Shown here one piece after another: positions 8,195 to 17,443 of a stretch of 37,096 nucleotides of DNA. The translations under genes were made by a program, and so were the position numbers. Where the stretch lies: assembly GCA_022844265.1 (NCBI GenBank), contig JALHMA010000012.1, positions 1 to 37,096 of the forward strand, in the 5' to 3' direction. This DNA is from Saprospiraceae bacterium (GTDB lineage Bacteria; Bacteroidota; Bacteroidia; Chitinophagales; Saprospiraceae). Numbering within the stretch: position 1 is the first letter of the stretch; every line of letters starts with the position of its first letter. The notes below the pieces were generated by a model. That model ran no database searches, was not told where the DNA came from, and saw only the letters and a program-made list of their open reading frames with translations.

Positions 8195-11100
8195 ATGACC
8201 ATGAAGCTCAATAAGTCCAAATTCGCCTCTCTTCAAAAGAAAACGAGTGAAAAAAGAGAGCTTTTGAAGCGTAAAAAGCAGGATTTGCAAACAATCCGGG
8301 CAGCGCTTGCCACATCTGCCAGGGATTTGAAAAACGAACTGGTCAAAGGAGCCGGCGCTCAAAAGAGCAAGGTAGACAGGATAAAAAAAAATCAAGACAA
8401 CCTGCACGCCAGGTTAGGTAAAACACAGGAACAGATCGTCGGAATAGAAACCGATCTGAGCAATATTATTGGTGAAGTACTGTTTTCGCGCGACCCGCGC
8501 GACCAGATTGCGCTGCTTGATGATAACTATCCTGTTTTTTTGATACCAGTCCGGATAGAAACGCGCTTTATGACGGTTAAACACATTGCCAGAGTAAAGC
8601 CAGAACTGCCGCCGCCGTTGGAAACCCCGATTTTGACCATTGTAGGGGGCATTCCGGTTGCAGCGCCCCAACTGCTCAGCGTGGGCGCCCTGTTCGAAGG
8701 CAGAACGGAAATACCCGTTATCAAAGACGCTCAAGAACTCTGGATCCGCATTTTCCCCGATGATATTGCTATTCACACCCATGAAGACCGCCTGACCGAA
8801 TCTGAAATACAAGCCGCCCAAATCTTCTGGAACCATATCTGGTATGCAGGCGAAGACCGCTCGCTGCAAATCGGCGCCTGGCGCGGCCTGGTGTCGGGCA
8901 GGGGCCCTGAACGGGCAGCCTGGATCGCTAAACAAATGGAACCTGCCAACCCGCAGGATAAACCTGCCGCCGCTACAGACCCTGCTCAACCGCTTCCATA
9001 CAGCCCCGTATTCCCTACCCCAGGAGTTAAATCGAGTAGCTGGAGCCACGCACCGCACACACGGGTAATGCCCGAACGATTCGTCGCCCGTTTATACACC
9101 GGATCGACCTATCGCGAGGTGGTAGGCGAAACCGTAGCAGATTCCCTGCAACTCGGCCCGGATCCTCTTGCCGGCGCGGGAGAAATCACCAGCACGGACG
9201 GGTTGCTCGAACTGGCCGACCCATTAAAATGGATGAAAGATTTTGAAGAAGCGGAAAAAACAGGAATGGCCATTCGGGTGCCGTTGATGCACCGGGAGCA
9301 TTTGACAGGTTTTGACAGGATACTTGTACTCGGTGTCAAGGCCGCTGCCGGCCCGGATGAAGGACAGGCCCTGCTCGAAGAACTGATCGACAACCACCAT
9401 TATCGGCACGGTGGATTTTCCATTGTTCCGCAGGGTACGCCGACCAACAACACTGAAGATGTCAAATCGGGATACACTGCCTTTAACAGCGATGACGAAG
9501 AACTTTTTGATATTGAACTGAAGGATGCGAGATTTGAGCCCAGTGTGCTCGACCTCGAAAAAACCGACGGCCAACGCTTAGCCGAAGCCTTGGGAATCTC
9601 TTATAAAACCCTGCAGCATATTCGACATGCCGACCGCAAGGATATCCGGGAGGCTATGCTCATGAACCGCGCACTCTGGCCCACTACATTCGGATATTTT
9701 TTGTCGCAAATGATGCACCCAGTTTTTTCAAGCGGCGATATCATACAGACCCGTAGCCATTTCAATCAGTACGTGCTGGGGCGGGGCAAAATGCCAGCAA
9801 TACGAATCAATAATCAGCCGTATGGCATTCTCCCGGCGACAGCTTTTTCAAAATGGACTTATCCTGATAACAGCATTCATTCCCGGTTTCTGAATAATAT
9901 GCACAAGCAGGTGCTCAAAAACATGGAAACCACCTGGGACAACCTTTCCCAGCGTGTAAAATATGCAGGCGGGGTAGTAAATTCTGCAGAATTCAGTAAT
10001 CATTTTTTAGATATTGTAGGCCTGCACCCTTCCAGTGTGGAATTTTACCAGCGCTTCATTGCCGGCCCTTATTTTCTCTGGAACCTGTACAATTACAGCC
10101 AGATTATACAGAAAAACAATGTCAACTTCGAACAGGCTTCCTATGCAACTTCGCTGGATTTTCTTCAATTGTTCAACAGTCAAAACTACTCATTCGTCTT
10201 GCCGCCCCGGGTATTTGACTTTTTCTACCTCAAAGATCACAAATACCTTGACGGGCCGTTGATTGATACCCTGGGCCTGTCCGAATTACGCACGATCCAG
10301 GCAATGGGCAGCCAGGGGGAAAACTATATCCACTGGCTGGCTAAAAGCAACTGGAACGAGATCAAAGCCGAAAACTTCACGAATATCGGCGCCCCGGGTG
10401 CTAAACCGCCCACAGCACTGCTATACCTGATGTTGCGCCACTCCACCCTGTTAGAGTATGTACGCACCAGCCTTACCCTGCTTGTAGACAAGGGTATTCT
10501 TGCTACATCCGCATTGATCGATACGGAACTGATGAATTTGGGAGCCATGGGGCAGATTAGCATGGAAACAAAAAATCTGGTAAAAACCCAGATACAGTTC
10601 AAGGAAGGGTTATTGCTAGAAAAAGACATCGAGAAAAAGGTACAAAAGGAGTTTGAAACCCGTGCGGCAAAAGGCGAACTGGAAGACTTGAACCTGAAAT
10701 CGCTGAACCAGGTAAAATCGGAATACAAGGCGGCATTGAAATCCACTGCAGCACCCAAAATGGAAGCGAAAGTCGAAGCAGAGCTCAACATAGTACTGCA
10801 AGGCTTTCAAAATACTGTCAATAAAATTGAAACCCTCACCGCCAGTTATGAATTTCTGCAAGGTATCACCCTAGCGGACTATATACGACAGGAAATTTTT
10901 AAACCCAACCCCAATCAGGACCTAATTGAAATACAGGAACTGGTAGAAGCATTGAACGGCCTGGCGGATTTGCCGACGGCCCGGCTGGAGCGGTGTTTTG
11001 CCGAGCATATAGACCTGGCCTCGTATCGGCTCGATGCGTGGTTTTACAGCCTGGTGCTGGATCGTCTGGAAAATCTTCGCAATAAAGGCGCCGAGCGAAC

Positions 11101-13945
11101 TACCGGCGTTTACCTGGGCGCCTATTCCTGGCTGGAGGATATCCGGCCAGGCAGTCTACCCGGCATTCATTACAGGGAAGTAGATATTACACCCGATGTG
11201 ATTGTAGTCCCGGGGTTCCGGGAAGTTGCCCTTGAAGGACTGACTATTCAGGGACAAATCAATACGGGAAGGCCCTGGTTGTCTATCCAGGATATCCTTC
11301 TGCAATCCCCTATTGTGTCTACACCCACATCGCCCCGACCGATCAGCACAACGCGCACCGAGAAAGGGCCGCCCGATCCTGTAGTGAACGATCTGGAACT
11401 AATGCCGACCAGCGGGGCGATTCTGACTATCCAGCAAAAAGTTGAACAGGCTTATTTGAATACTCCCTTGCTGCTGGACGTACCTGTCATCAAAAACCCG
11501 GGCCCTCCGTACGTTTATTTGGGAAAGGACAATGTCGGCGACATCACTTACGATCCTGTTATTGACAAATTTATCCATAATCCAAGGGTTGACCCTGGCA
11601 ACCAAGGTTATATTCATGCGCCTTCCATAAATCAGGCGACGGCAGCAGCCGTCCTGCGTTCGGGGTACGTGTCGCACAATGCCAGTTCCCCGGACAATAA
11701 AATGGCAATCAATCTGAGCTCCGACCGCGTCCGCAGAGCCATGTACTTTGCAGAAGGGATGAAAAACGGTCAGGAACTGGCCGCATTATTGGGCTACCAG
11801 TTCGAAAGGGGATTGCATGACCGGGATACCGGCCTGGATGCCTTTATTCTGGAGATCAGGACCAAATATCCCCTGGTTGCAGGTCGGGTCACAGACAATA
11901 GCGGCGTAACCAGCATTTCAAGCGCCGAAGCTTATAACGTAGTTAACGGCCTTGAACTGGTAGAAAACAGTAGGAATTCCAGCGCCGATTATCCCTATGG
12001 CGTGAGTGGTTTGCCAAATTCAGGCTCTGCCAAATCCGCTATTATAGAAGAAGTCGATAGGTTGCACGATTCGCTCGATGCGATCAGCGATCTGTTGCTA
12101 TCCGAATCGATGTACCAGGTTGTACAGGGTAATTTCGCCCGGGCGAATGGCGCCCTGAATGCGATGGGAGGGCAAAGCGTCGTAATTGATCCCGAGGTGA
12201 TTAAAACGCCTAGAAAATTCCACGTGCTTTCGCACCGGTTGGGCGTGCAATTTGACCTTTCCCCCAATGGGCATACTATGTGGACCTCGCAGGGTACTGC
12301 ACGTTCGCTGGCCGAACCGTTTCTGAATCGCTGGCTGAGCAGCATGCTGCCGGATAAAAATAAACTGTTGGTCAATTTCCAGTACAGAGTATATACACCG
12401 GAAGGATTTCCCGGCGCTGTTTTTGAAGACATGCTGTCGTTGGGAGATCTGGGCCTGGAACCTATCGATTTGTACTGTATCCTGACCCAACCTTCAGAAC
12501 AGGGCGATGCCGTGGAATTAGTGAATCGGATCGCATATCACGTTCGTAAGAACATAGAAATGGCGGACCGGATCAGTATCGAAGTACTCTTTACCTTCCG
12601 CACCGGATTTGCGCAAGACGAATTGTCGCTGTTCGAATTACAACCGCTCATCGATCAGCTGCATGCAGTGGTGGGGAATAGCCGGCACGCCAAAGCAACA
12701 GACTTCCTGTTATCCACAGGTGCGGAGAGCGTTATTGCTGCCAACCCTGCCAAAGGGCTGGATACTGCCCCGCTTTTTGCCCGCCTTTCAAATGTTGCAG
12801 GCCTCACCATGTCAAACGGTGCGCGGGGGCTTCTGGGTGTTATTACAGACATACAAACAGAGGTAACAGGTATCAATACACTGATTTCAAATGTCGGATT
12901 TCCGGGAATAAGCGGAGCCGCACTGTTTGCCTTGCGGGAAGCCCTGACTGGAGCGCTTATGTTCGGTGTACAGAATGCCGTGCCCGACTCTGCGGTTGAT
13001 ACATCCGAAACGATCGTCAACGACTTGCTTTTACTGGCTGCCCGCGTACTGACCGAACTGGAGCCCCGACAGGTAAAAGCTGCAGACTTGTTGTCTCAGG
13101 CGCCCGCAGCCTCCAGTGAAGATCAAAAACTGGTTATTTTGAGCGAGGTAGCCAGGCAAATATTCGGCCGTTCGTTCAAAGTGTACCCGGAATACCGTCT
13201 CTACAACGACAGCGTATTCGACGCCGCCTTGCAGTATCCCGATTATTTAAACGACGCTTCGCCTTTTGCCCTCGAAGAATGGCTACAGGGATTGTCGCCC
13301 GTGCGGAAACGTACCCACGCCTACCATCGGGCCCGGCTGTTGTCGCAGACCCTCCGGAATACGGATAGCCATCTGCAACTTACGTTGTCGCAATTGCCGC
13401 TGGAACCTTTGGACGAATCCGCTAACGTATTAACGCGTTGGTTGGGAGTCGAATTCCCGAAGGGCTACCGCATGCCGGATGAAAACATTTCTTTCGTCCT
13501 GCAAATGCCGAACAGTTATTCCGCAGGTAGTCTACAGGCCGGCATTATTGTAGACGAATGGGTAGAGGAAATACCGGAGGAAACGGCATATACGGGCGTA
13601 GCGATACATTACAACAATCCGAATTCCGAACCCCCTCAGTCCTGTCTGCTGGCAGTTTCGCCCGATCTCACCGGGCAATGGTCCTGGGACGATCTGATGG
13701 ATACTTTGTCCGAAACCCTGGATTGGTCCAAAAAACGGGCGGTCGACCCGGATTTGTTGAACGATTCGCTGTATGCCCAGGTATTACCCGCCATTTTTGC
13801 AGCAGTCAGTGCGAGCGGCAACACACCCACTTTGGATTTTGGAAGAAATATAATTAAAAAACCTACGCCCGGCAAGATTGATCTTGTCCGGATCTCGGAT
13901 TATATAGTGGGAGAATCTCCTTTTGATATTAATCTTTTTCCATAA
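8195..13945 (+). CDS. Giant protein of unknown function (1916 aa) with N-terminal coiled coil
   Basis: This is the largest gene in the window. Two ATGs, at 8195 and 8201, are possible starts and differ by two residues. Residues 5-95 are rich in Lys, Glu, Gln and Leu in coiled-coil spacing. Then come NYPVFLIPVRIETRF (about 111-125) and LWIRIFPDDIAIHTHE (about 182-197). A motif RINNQPYGILPATAFSKW lies near 536-553. A second charged, probably coiled-coil segment spans about 810-890, and GQELAALLGYQFERGLHD lies near 1191-1208. These motifs look like those of a recurrent large bacterial protein family with no known function; I know of no named domain. No signal peptide or membrane helix is visible. 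It follows the 1019-residue gene after 34 bases. The length and coiled coils fit a structural component of a large assembly, but that is inference. Confidence 0.7.
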   Translation: MTMKLNKSKFASLQKKTSEKRELLKRKKQDLQTIRAALATSARDLKNELVKGAGAQKSKVDRIKKNQDNLHARLGKTQEQIVGIETDLSNIIGEVLFSRDPRDQIALLDDNYPVFLIPVRIETRFMTVKHIARVKPELPPPLETPILTIVGGIPVAAPQLLSVGALFEGRTEIPVIKDAQELWIRIFPDDIAIHTHEDRLTESEIQAAQIFWNHIWYAGEDRSLQIGAWRGLVSGRGPERAAWIAKQMEPANPQDKPAAATDPAQPLPYSPVFPTPGVKSSSWSHAPHTRVMPERFVARLYTGSTYREVVGETVADSLQLGPDPLAGAGEITSTDGLLELADPLKWMKDFEEAEKTGMAIRVPLMHREHLTGFDRILVLGVKAAAGPDEGQALLEELIDNHHYRHGGFSIVPQGTPTNNTEDVKSGYTAFNSDDEELFDIELKDARFEPSVLDLEKTDGQRLAEALGISYKTLQHIRHADRKDIREAMLMNRALWPTTFGYFLSQMMHPVFSSGDIIQTRSHFNQYVLGRGKMPAIRINNQPYGILPATAFSKWTYPDNSIHSRFLNNMHKQVLKNMETTWDNLSQRVKYAGGVVNSAEFSNHFLDIVGLHPSSVEFYQRFIAGPYFLWNLYNYSQIIQKNNVNFEQASYATSLDFLQLFNSQNYSFVLPPRVFDFFYLKDHKYLDGPLIDTLGLSELRTIQAMGSQGENYIHWLAKSNWNEIKAENFTNIGAPGAKPPTALLYLMLRHSTLLEYVRTSLTLLVDKGILATSALIDTELMNLGAMGQISMETKNLVKTQIQFKEGLLLEKDIEKKVQKEFETRAAKGELEDLNLKSLNQVKSEYKAALKSTAAPKMEAKVEAELNIVLQGFQNTVNKIETLTASYEFLQGITLADYIRQEIFKPNPNQDLIEIQELVEALNGLADLPTARLERCFAEHIDLASYRLDAWFYSLVLDRLENLRNKGAERTTGVYLGAYSWLEDIRPGSLPGIHYREVDITPDVIVVPGFREVALEGLTIQGQINTGRPWLSIQDILLQSPIVSTPTSPRPISTTRTEKGPPDPVVNDLELMPTSGAILTIQQKVEQAYLNTPLLLDVPVIKNPGPPYVYLGKDNVGDITYDPVIDKFIHNPRVDPGNQGYIHAPSINQATAAAVLRSGYVSHNASSPDNKMAINLSSDRVRRAMYFAEGMKNGQELAALLGYQFERGLHDRDTGLDAFILEIRTKYPLVAGRVTDNSGVTSISSAEAYNVVNGLELVENSRNSSADYPYGVSGLPNSGSAKSAIIEEVDRLHDSLDAISDLLLSESMYQVVQGNFARANGALNAMGGQSVVIDPEVIKTPRKFHVLSHRLGVQFDLSPNGHTMWTSQGTARSLAEPFLNRWLSSMLPDKNKLLVNFQYRVYTPEGFPGAVFEDMLSLGDLGLEPIDLYCILTQPSEQGDAVELVNRIAYHVRKNIEMADRISIEVLFTFRTGFAQDELSLFELQPLIDQLHAVVGNSRHAKATDFLLSTGAESVIAANPAKGLDTAPLFARLSNVAGLTMSNGARGLLGVITDIQTEVTGINTLISNVGFPGISGAALFALREALTGALMFGVQNAVPDSAVDTSETIVNDLLLLAARVLTELEPRQVKAADLLSQAPAASSEDQKLVILSEVARQIFGRSFKVYPEYRLYNDSVFDAALQYPDYLNDASPFALEEWLQGLSPVRKRTHAYHRARLLSQTLRNTDSHLQLTLSQLPLEPLDESANVLTRWLGVEFPKGYRMPDENISFVLQMPNSYSAGSLQAGIIVDEWVEEIPEETAYTGVAIHYNNPNSEPPQSCLLAVSPDLTGQWSWDDLMDTLSETLDWSKKRAVDPDLLNDSLYAQVLPAIFAAVSASGNTPTLDFGRNIIKKPTPGKIDLVRISDYIVGESPFDINLFP

Positions 13946-13977
13946 CCCCAGCGCCTCTATTAAGATAATAAGTTACC

Positions 13978-16900
13978 ATGTTGAAAATATCTGATATACA
14001 GGAAAATATGGCCCGTCAGGGTGCTATCTCGGTTTACCAGCTGGCTATTCTGGACTTTCTCAATCAGGCCAAAACCCCCGAGGACATAGCCGGAAAGGAA
14101 CCGCAACGAGGACCACTGGAAGATGATCCCGGAAGAAAATCTACCCGGAAAGGTTATGATATCGGAATCACCGTGGCGGAAAGGATTCTGGCACACAGGG
14201 CTTCGTTTCCGGGCAATCAGTTTACAGACATCGTGCAACTGGCCGATATTCCCTATTTCGGTATCGACAAATTCAATGACCTCATCTATACCTTCGTAGC
14301 CTTGCGCGCACCTGTTCCAACCGGCTTGGGGCAGGAATTTGATGACTTTATCAAGGCCCTGAGCGCGTTGGAAGTCAATGCGCTACGAAGAAAAATACCC
14401 CCTGCCCATACGATTTCCGCCGTAAGAAAAATATTCTTTGACGACAAGGTGCCCTCATTGCGGGGCGGCGATGACAATCATTTTGATTGGAACAAAATAA
14501 TACCGGCGGCTGAAAAGGTTCAGTCGCCGGCAGATTGGGGCATCAATATGGGATTGATCAACGCTGTGAACTATATCACGCGCAACCCGAATATCCGCAT
14601 CGGCGGTAAATGGGTGAATATGCATTGGCTGATAGCTGGGCTGGATGCCAAAAACCGGCCTGCCGTGGTGGATACCGGCCATGGAGAAACGGAGATTAAG
14701 TCCAATTTGGAACTTGCGACATACTTACTGGGTGTCGGAAATTCCGCCTATCAGTACTTGAAAGTTTTTGATATCGGGCCGCAAGACAGGTTTGAAATCA
14801 AGCAACCTGAACTGGCCGACAGTTACAACAAATTTGCGCCCGCAGCAGTATTGACGGCTTTTGCCGATGTATACGCCATGCCGTATCAAAAAGAACGCTC
14901 GCTCTCATGGAACCTATTGACCTATTATACCGACCAAGAAGGACCTGTTAAAAGCAGGTTCCAGCATTTTGCCCGGACTTTAAACCTGGGCGAATTGACG
15001 GATGGTATTTTTACTAAAGATACGGTGGAATTCAGACAGGCCTTGGTTCACAAAATACAATCCGCAACATTCTTCGAGTTGAGCCAGAACAATCGGGATG
15101 CCTTTGTCCGTCGTATGCTGAACGACCCCGACAAGGATAGCGCGGCCCTTACTTACCGAGTCGCTACAGCTTATGTAAGCGATCTTTTCCTGGATAATTT
15201 ATACCTCCAGGTCAGTATGGAAATTTCGCGGCCGGCCATCCTATCATGGAACCGGCTGGAAGCGCGGCCCAGAACGCAGGATTTTTCCCGGGTACTACGT
15301 GCCGAAGTCAGGGATGCCCTGTGGTTCCTGAGCCGGCAATGGCAAATGGGCGAATTCAAGGGAGAAGACACTGGGTCCTCCGTAGAGATGCGCGTCGACA
15401 TGGAAACCACCCTGATTAATAAATTTTCTCTGAAGGGTGGGAATGCGCAATCATACGACGGTACCGTACCGATGGAAACGATCGTGGAGCGCGAACCCAT
15501 TCAACTGGATTTTACGATGCGCCAGGAAATGGGTCGCCATTTCGAACGGTTACTACAGGCAAAATTATCGGCCGCCCCCGGAAGTATAGCACAAAGTGTG
15601 ATCGATGGGATCAGGGCGGATTTTAGAAACACGCCCGCTTTTCAGTTTTCCCTGCCCACCCCTGCCGAATTTTATCCGGAAATACATAGCAATACTGCAT
15701 TGCTGAAGATATACGCCTGCCTGAGTGAAGGGCGTGCGCTCGACGGCGGGAACTTGTACCGGAGTATAAAGCATGGAACGCCGGCTTCTTCTTACGCGAC
15801 TTCAACCGGAGATGCAGCGGCCCTGAGCAGGGTCGACGATGCAGCAGCAGATCTATTGGTCTGGTTTGAACGCGTTTATAGTCAACCTGCCTCCGCCACC
15901 GAGTCCGCCTGGAACCCCTCTCAGTTGGAATACCAGTTCCATTGCTCGGCGCCTGCAGGGCTGCACGCTTCTACCGTGCTGACTACGACGGAGTATGCCA
16001 ATGGCCATCTGGATTGGTATAATTTTGATTTTGAAACGGCTGCGGACGAATATAACGGTACTTTGACCAGTGGAATGCCTGATGCCAACCTGATCAACCG
16101 GCGCTTGATTTCAGTATTACCAGCCGACCTGATTTTTCCGGGTATGCCAGCGTCCCGTTGGTGGCAGTTTGAAGACTACAAAATCGACATCGGCGATATT
16201 AAAGCCAACACGAATGAAGTCCCCAAATTGTTGTTGGCGGAATTTGCGCTGATTTACAGCAATGACTGGATGTTACTGCCATTTAACGTTCAGGTGGGCA
16301 ACCTCTGCAATATTCGCAACCTAGTGGTGAAGGATGTTTTTGGACAGTACATCCAGGTCAATGCGGCGGGAGCAGGTGACGATACGGATTGGCAACGCTG
16401 GTCGATGTTCAACCTAAAAAGAAGAAACATGCTTTCTGGTCGGGCCGACAACCGCCTGTTCGTTCCGCCTGCCGTGATCCGGACCATGGAAAGCGAACCT
16501 ATTGAAAAAGTAAACCTGTTGCGCGACGAAATGGCGAATATGGTCTGGGGCATTGAAACGTCTATTCCCGATGGGCTTGGCAGTCATGAGGATGGCTGGG
16601 ATGCTGCCCGTCGCCTCTACGATTACCTTATAAAAATTACTCCGTCGCCGGGAACACAACCGCCGGTCAATAATGACGCCCAAATACGATATCAAATCGG
16701 CACAACGGTTCCGGAACACTGGATTCCTTTTATCCCCGTTCGCCTGGGCGGTGTAAACAGCCGGCAGATACAGCTTCGGCGAGCTGCTATGCCCAGGCTT
16801 ATTCCTGGCCGTACACCTGAACGCATTCGCCCGCGCACGGAATTGTTGCGAACCGGCTATGATCCTTCAGCCCAAACCTGGGGGCCTTACTTCCTACACG

Positions 16901-17067
16901 AAGAAGAAGTGCCACGCTCAGGCGTGCAGGTCACACGGTCCTGGCAACGTACCCGATGGCTCCAAGGCGCGGTATTCACATGGTTGGGGCGGCAAGTCAA
17001 AAACGGACGGGGGGAAGCAAACAGCGGACTGGAATTTGATAGCGTTCAGGAAAAAGAAGTTTTATAA
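13978..17067 (+). CDS. Large protein of unknown function (1029 aa) with helix-hairpin-helix-like N-terminal segment
   Basis: The ATG lies 32 bases after the previous stop. Residues about 57-100 (AERILAHRASFP, then FTDIVQLADIPYFGIDKFNDL) resemble the helix-hairpin-helix segment of ComEA-like or helicase-associated proteins, in which a short loop between two helices contacts DNA or another protein. A strongly patterned stretch DALWFLSRQWQMGEFKGED lies near 446-464, directly after LEARPRTQDFSRVLRAEVR, and looks like the family signature. The C-terminus has TWGPYFLHEEEVPRSGVQV and ends in EKEVL. There is no signal peptide or membrane helix. It is the last gene of the plus-strand operon and converges on tRNA-Ala. 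DNA binding is only a possibility, because the helix-hairpin-helix similarity is short. Confidence 0.7.
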   Translation: MLKISDIQENMARQGAISVYQLAILDFLNQAKTPEDIAGKEPQRGPLEDDPGRKSTRKGYDIGITVAERILAHRASFPGNQFTDIVQLADIPYFGIDKFNDLIYTFVALRAPVPTGLGQEFDDFIKALSALEVNALRRKIPPAHTISAVRKIFFDDKVPSLRGGDDNHFDWNKIIPAAEKVQSPADWGINMGLINAVNYITRNPNIRIGGKWVNMHWLIAGLDAKNRPAVVDTGHGETEIKSNLELATYLLGVGNSAYQYLKVFDIGPQDRFEIKQPELADSYNKFAPAAVLTAFADVYAMPYQKERSLSWNLLTYYTDQEGPVKSRFQHFARTLNLGELTDGIFTKDTVEFRQALVHKIQSATFFELSQNNRDAFVRRMLNDPDKDSAALTYRVATAYVSDLFLDNLYLQVSMEISRPAILSWNRLEARPRTQDFSRVLRAEVRDALWFLSRQWQMGEFKGEDTGSSVEMRVDMETTLINKFSLKGGNAQSYDGTVPMETIVEREPIQLDFTMRQEMGRHFERLLQAKLSAAPGSIAQSVIDGIRADFRNTPAFQFSLPTPAEFYPEIHSNTALLKIYACLSEGRALDGGNLYRSIKHGTPASSYATSTGDAAALSRVDDAAADLLVWFERVYSQPASATESAWNPSQLEYQFHCSAPAGLHASTVLTTTEYANGHLDWYNFDFETAADEYNGTLTSGMPDANLINRRLISVLPADLIFPGMPASRWWQFEDYKIDIGDIKANTNEVPKLLLAEFALIYSNDWMLLPFNVQVGNLCNIRNLVVKDVFGQYIQVNAAGAGDDTDWQRWSMFNLKRRNMLSGRADNRLFVPPAVIRTMESEPIEKVNLLRDEMANMVWGIETSIPDGLGSHEDGWDAARRLYDYLIKITPSPGTQPPVNNDAQIRYQIGTTVPEHWIPFIPVRLGGVNSRQIQLRRAAMPRLIPGRTPERIRPRTELLRTGYDPSAQTWGPYFLHEEEVPRSGVQVTRSWQRTRWLQGAVFTWLGRQVKNGRGEANSGLEFDSVQEKEVL

Positions 17068-17263
17068 CTCAAATTACAATAACTGAACGGTTTCACCGGA
17101 CTTTCACAGATTCACCTGTTGATTTGGGTCCGATGTTCTACTCGCAAAGAAATCCCGGCAGAATCAGAATCGGGTTTGCGATAGAGGAAGGAAGAACGGC
17201 ACTTTCTTATTGTCTTCTGCTCGAAAAAATCTTGCTGAAGCACATTTGTTTAAACCGCCCAAC
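17068..17263. other. Convergent intergenic region between the giant-protein operon and tRNA-Ala
   Basis: No convincing gene is present here. A weak small hairpin (ACGGT/ACCGG around 17088-17100) could help to end the plus-strand transcript, but it has no T-run, so I see no strong terminator for the plus-strand operon. Short open frames crossing this stretch show no family resemblance. Confidence 0.5.
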
Positions 17264-17295
17264 AAAAAAGGGTTCACGCTTTCGCGCAAACCCTT
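17264..17295 (-). terminator. Intrinsic terminator of tRNA-Ala
   Basis: Read on the minus strand, arms AAGGGTT (17289-17295) and AACCCTT (17268-17274) enclose an inner GCG/CGC stem with a GAAA-type loop. The hairpin is followed by a run of T (17264-17269). It lies 10 bases downstream of the tRNA 3' end, the expected place for a rho-independent terminator. Confidence 0.8.
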
Positions 17296-17305
17296 CATAA
17301 TCAAG

Positions 17306-17378
<73 letters not shown>

Positions 17379-17385
17379 TATTCAA

Positions 17386-17428
17386 AGTGGACGTGCAAAT
17401 GTATAAAACTTACACTTGCACATCCACT
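17386..17428 (-). terminator. Hairpin terminating the ribosomal protein operon after rplQ
   Basis: Arms 17386-17402 and 17412-17428 form a 17-pair stem in the minus-strand RNA. The two mismatches at DNA level both become G-U pairs, and the loop is 9 bases. It begins 15 bases after the rplQ stop. No strong T-run follows (the next bases are TTGAAT), so it may be a weak terminator or a 3'-end stabiliser. Confidence 0.65.
17396..17403 (-). promoter_or_regulatory. Bacteroidota-type -7 box for tRNA-Ala
   Basis: The minus strand reads TACATTTG, a match to the TAnnTTTG -7 element of Bacteroidota sigma-A promoters, 17 bases upstream of the tRNA 5' end. I see no clear TTG-type -33 element at 19-21 bases further upstream, so the assignment rests on the -7 box and its position. 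The box lies inside the loop-proximal arm of the hairpin 17386-17428. Confidence 0.55.
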
Positions 17429-17443
17429 CCTACTTATCTGGTA

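Noticed and set aside
1-17067. Contractile injection system or Tc-toxin locus
   Set aside because: The large proteins bring such loci to mind, but I see no sheath, tube, baseplate, AAA ATPase, RHS or TcA-type motifs in the window, so the label is not supported.
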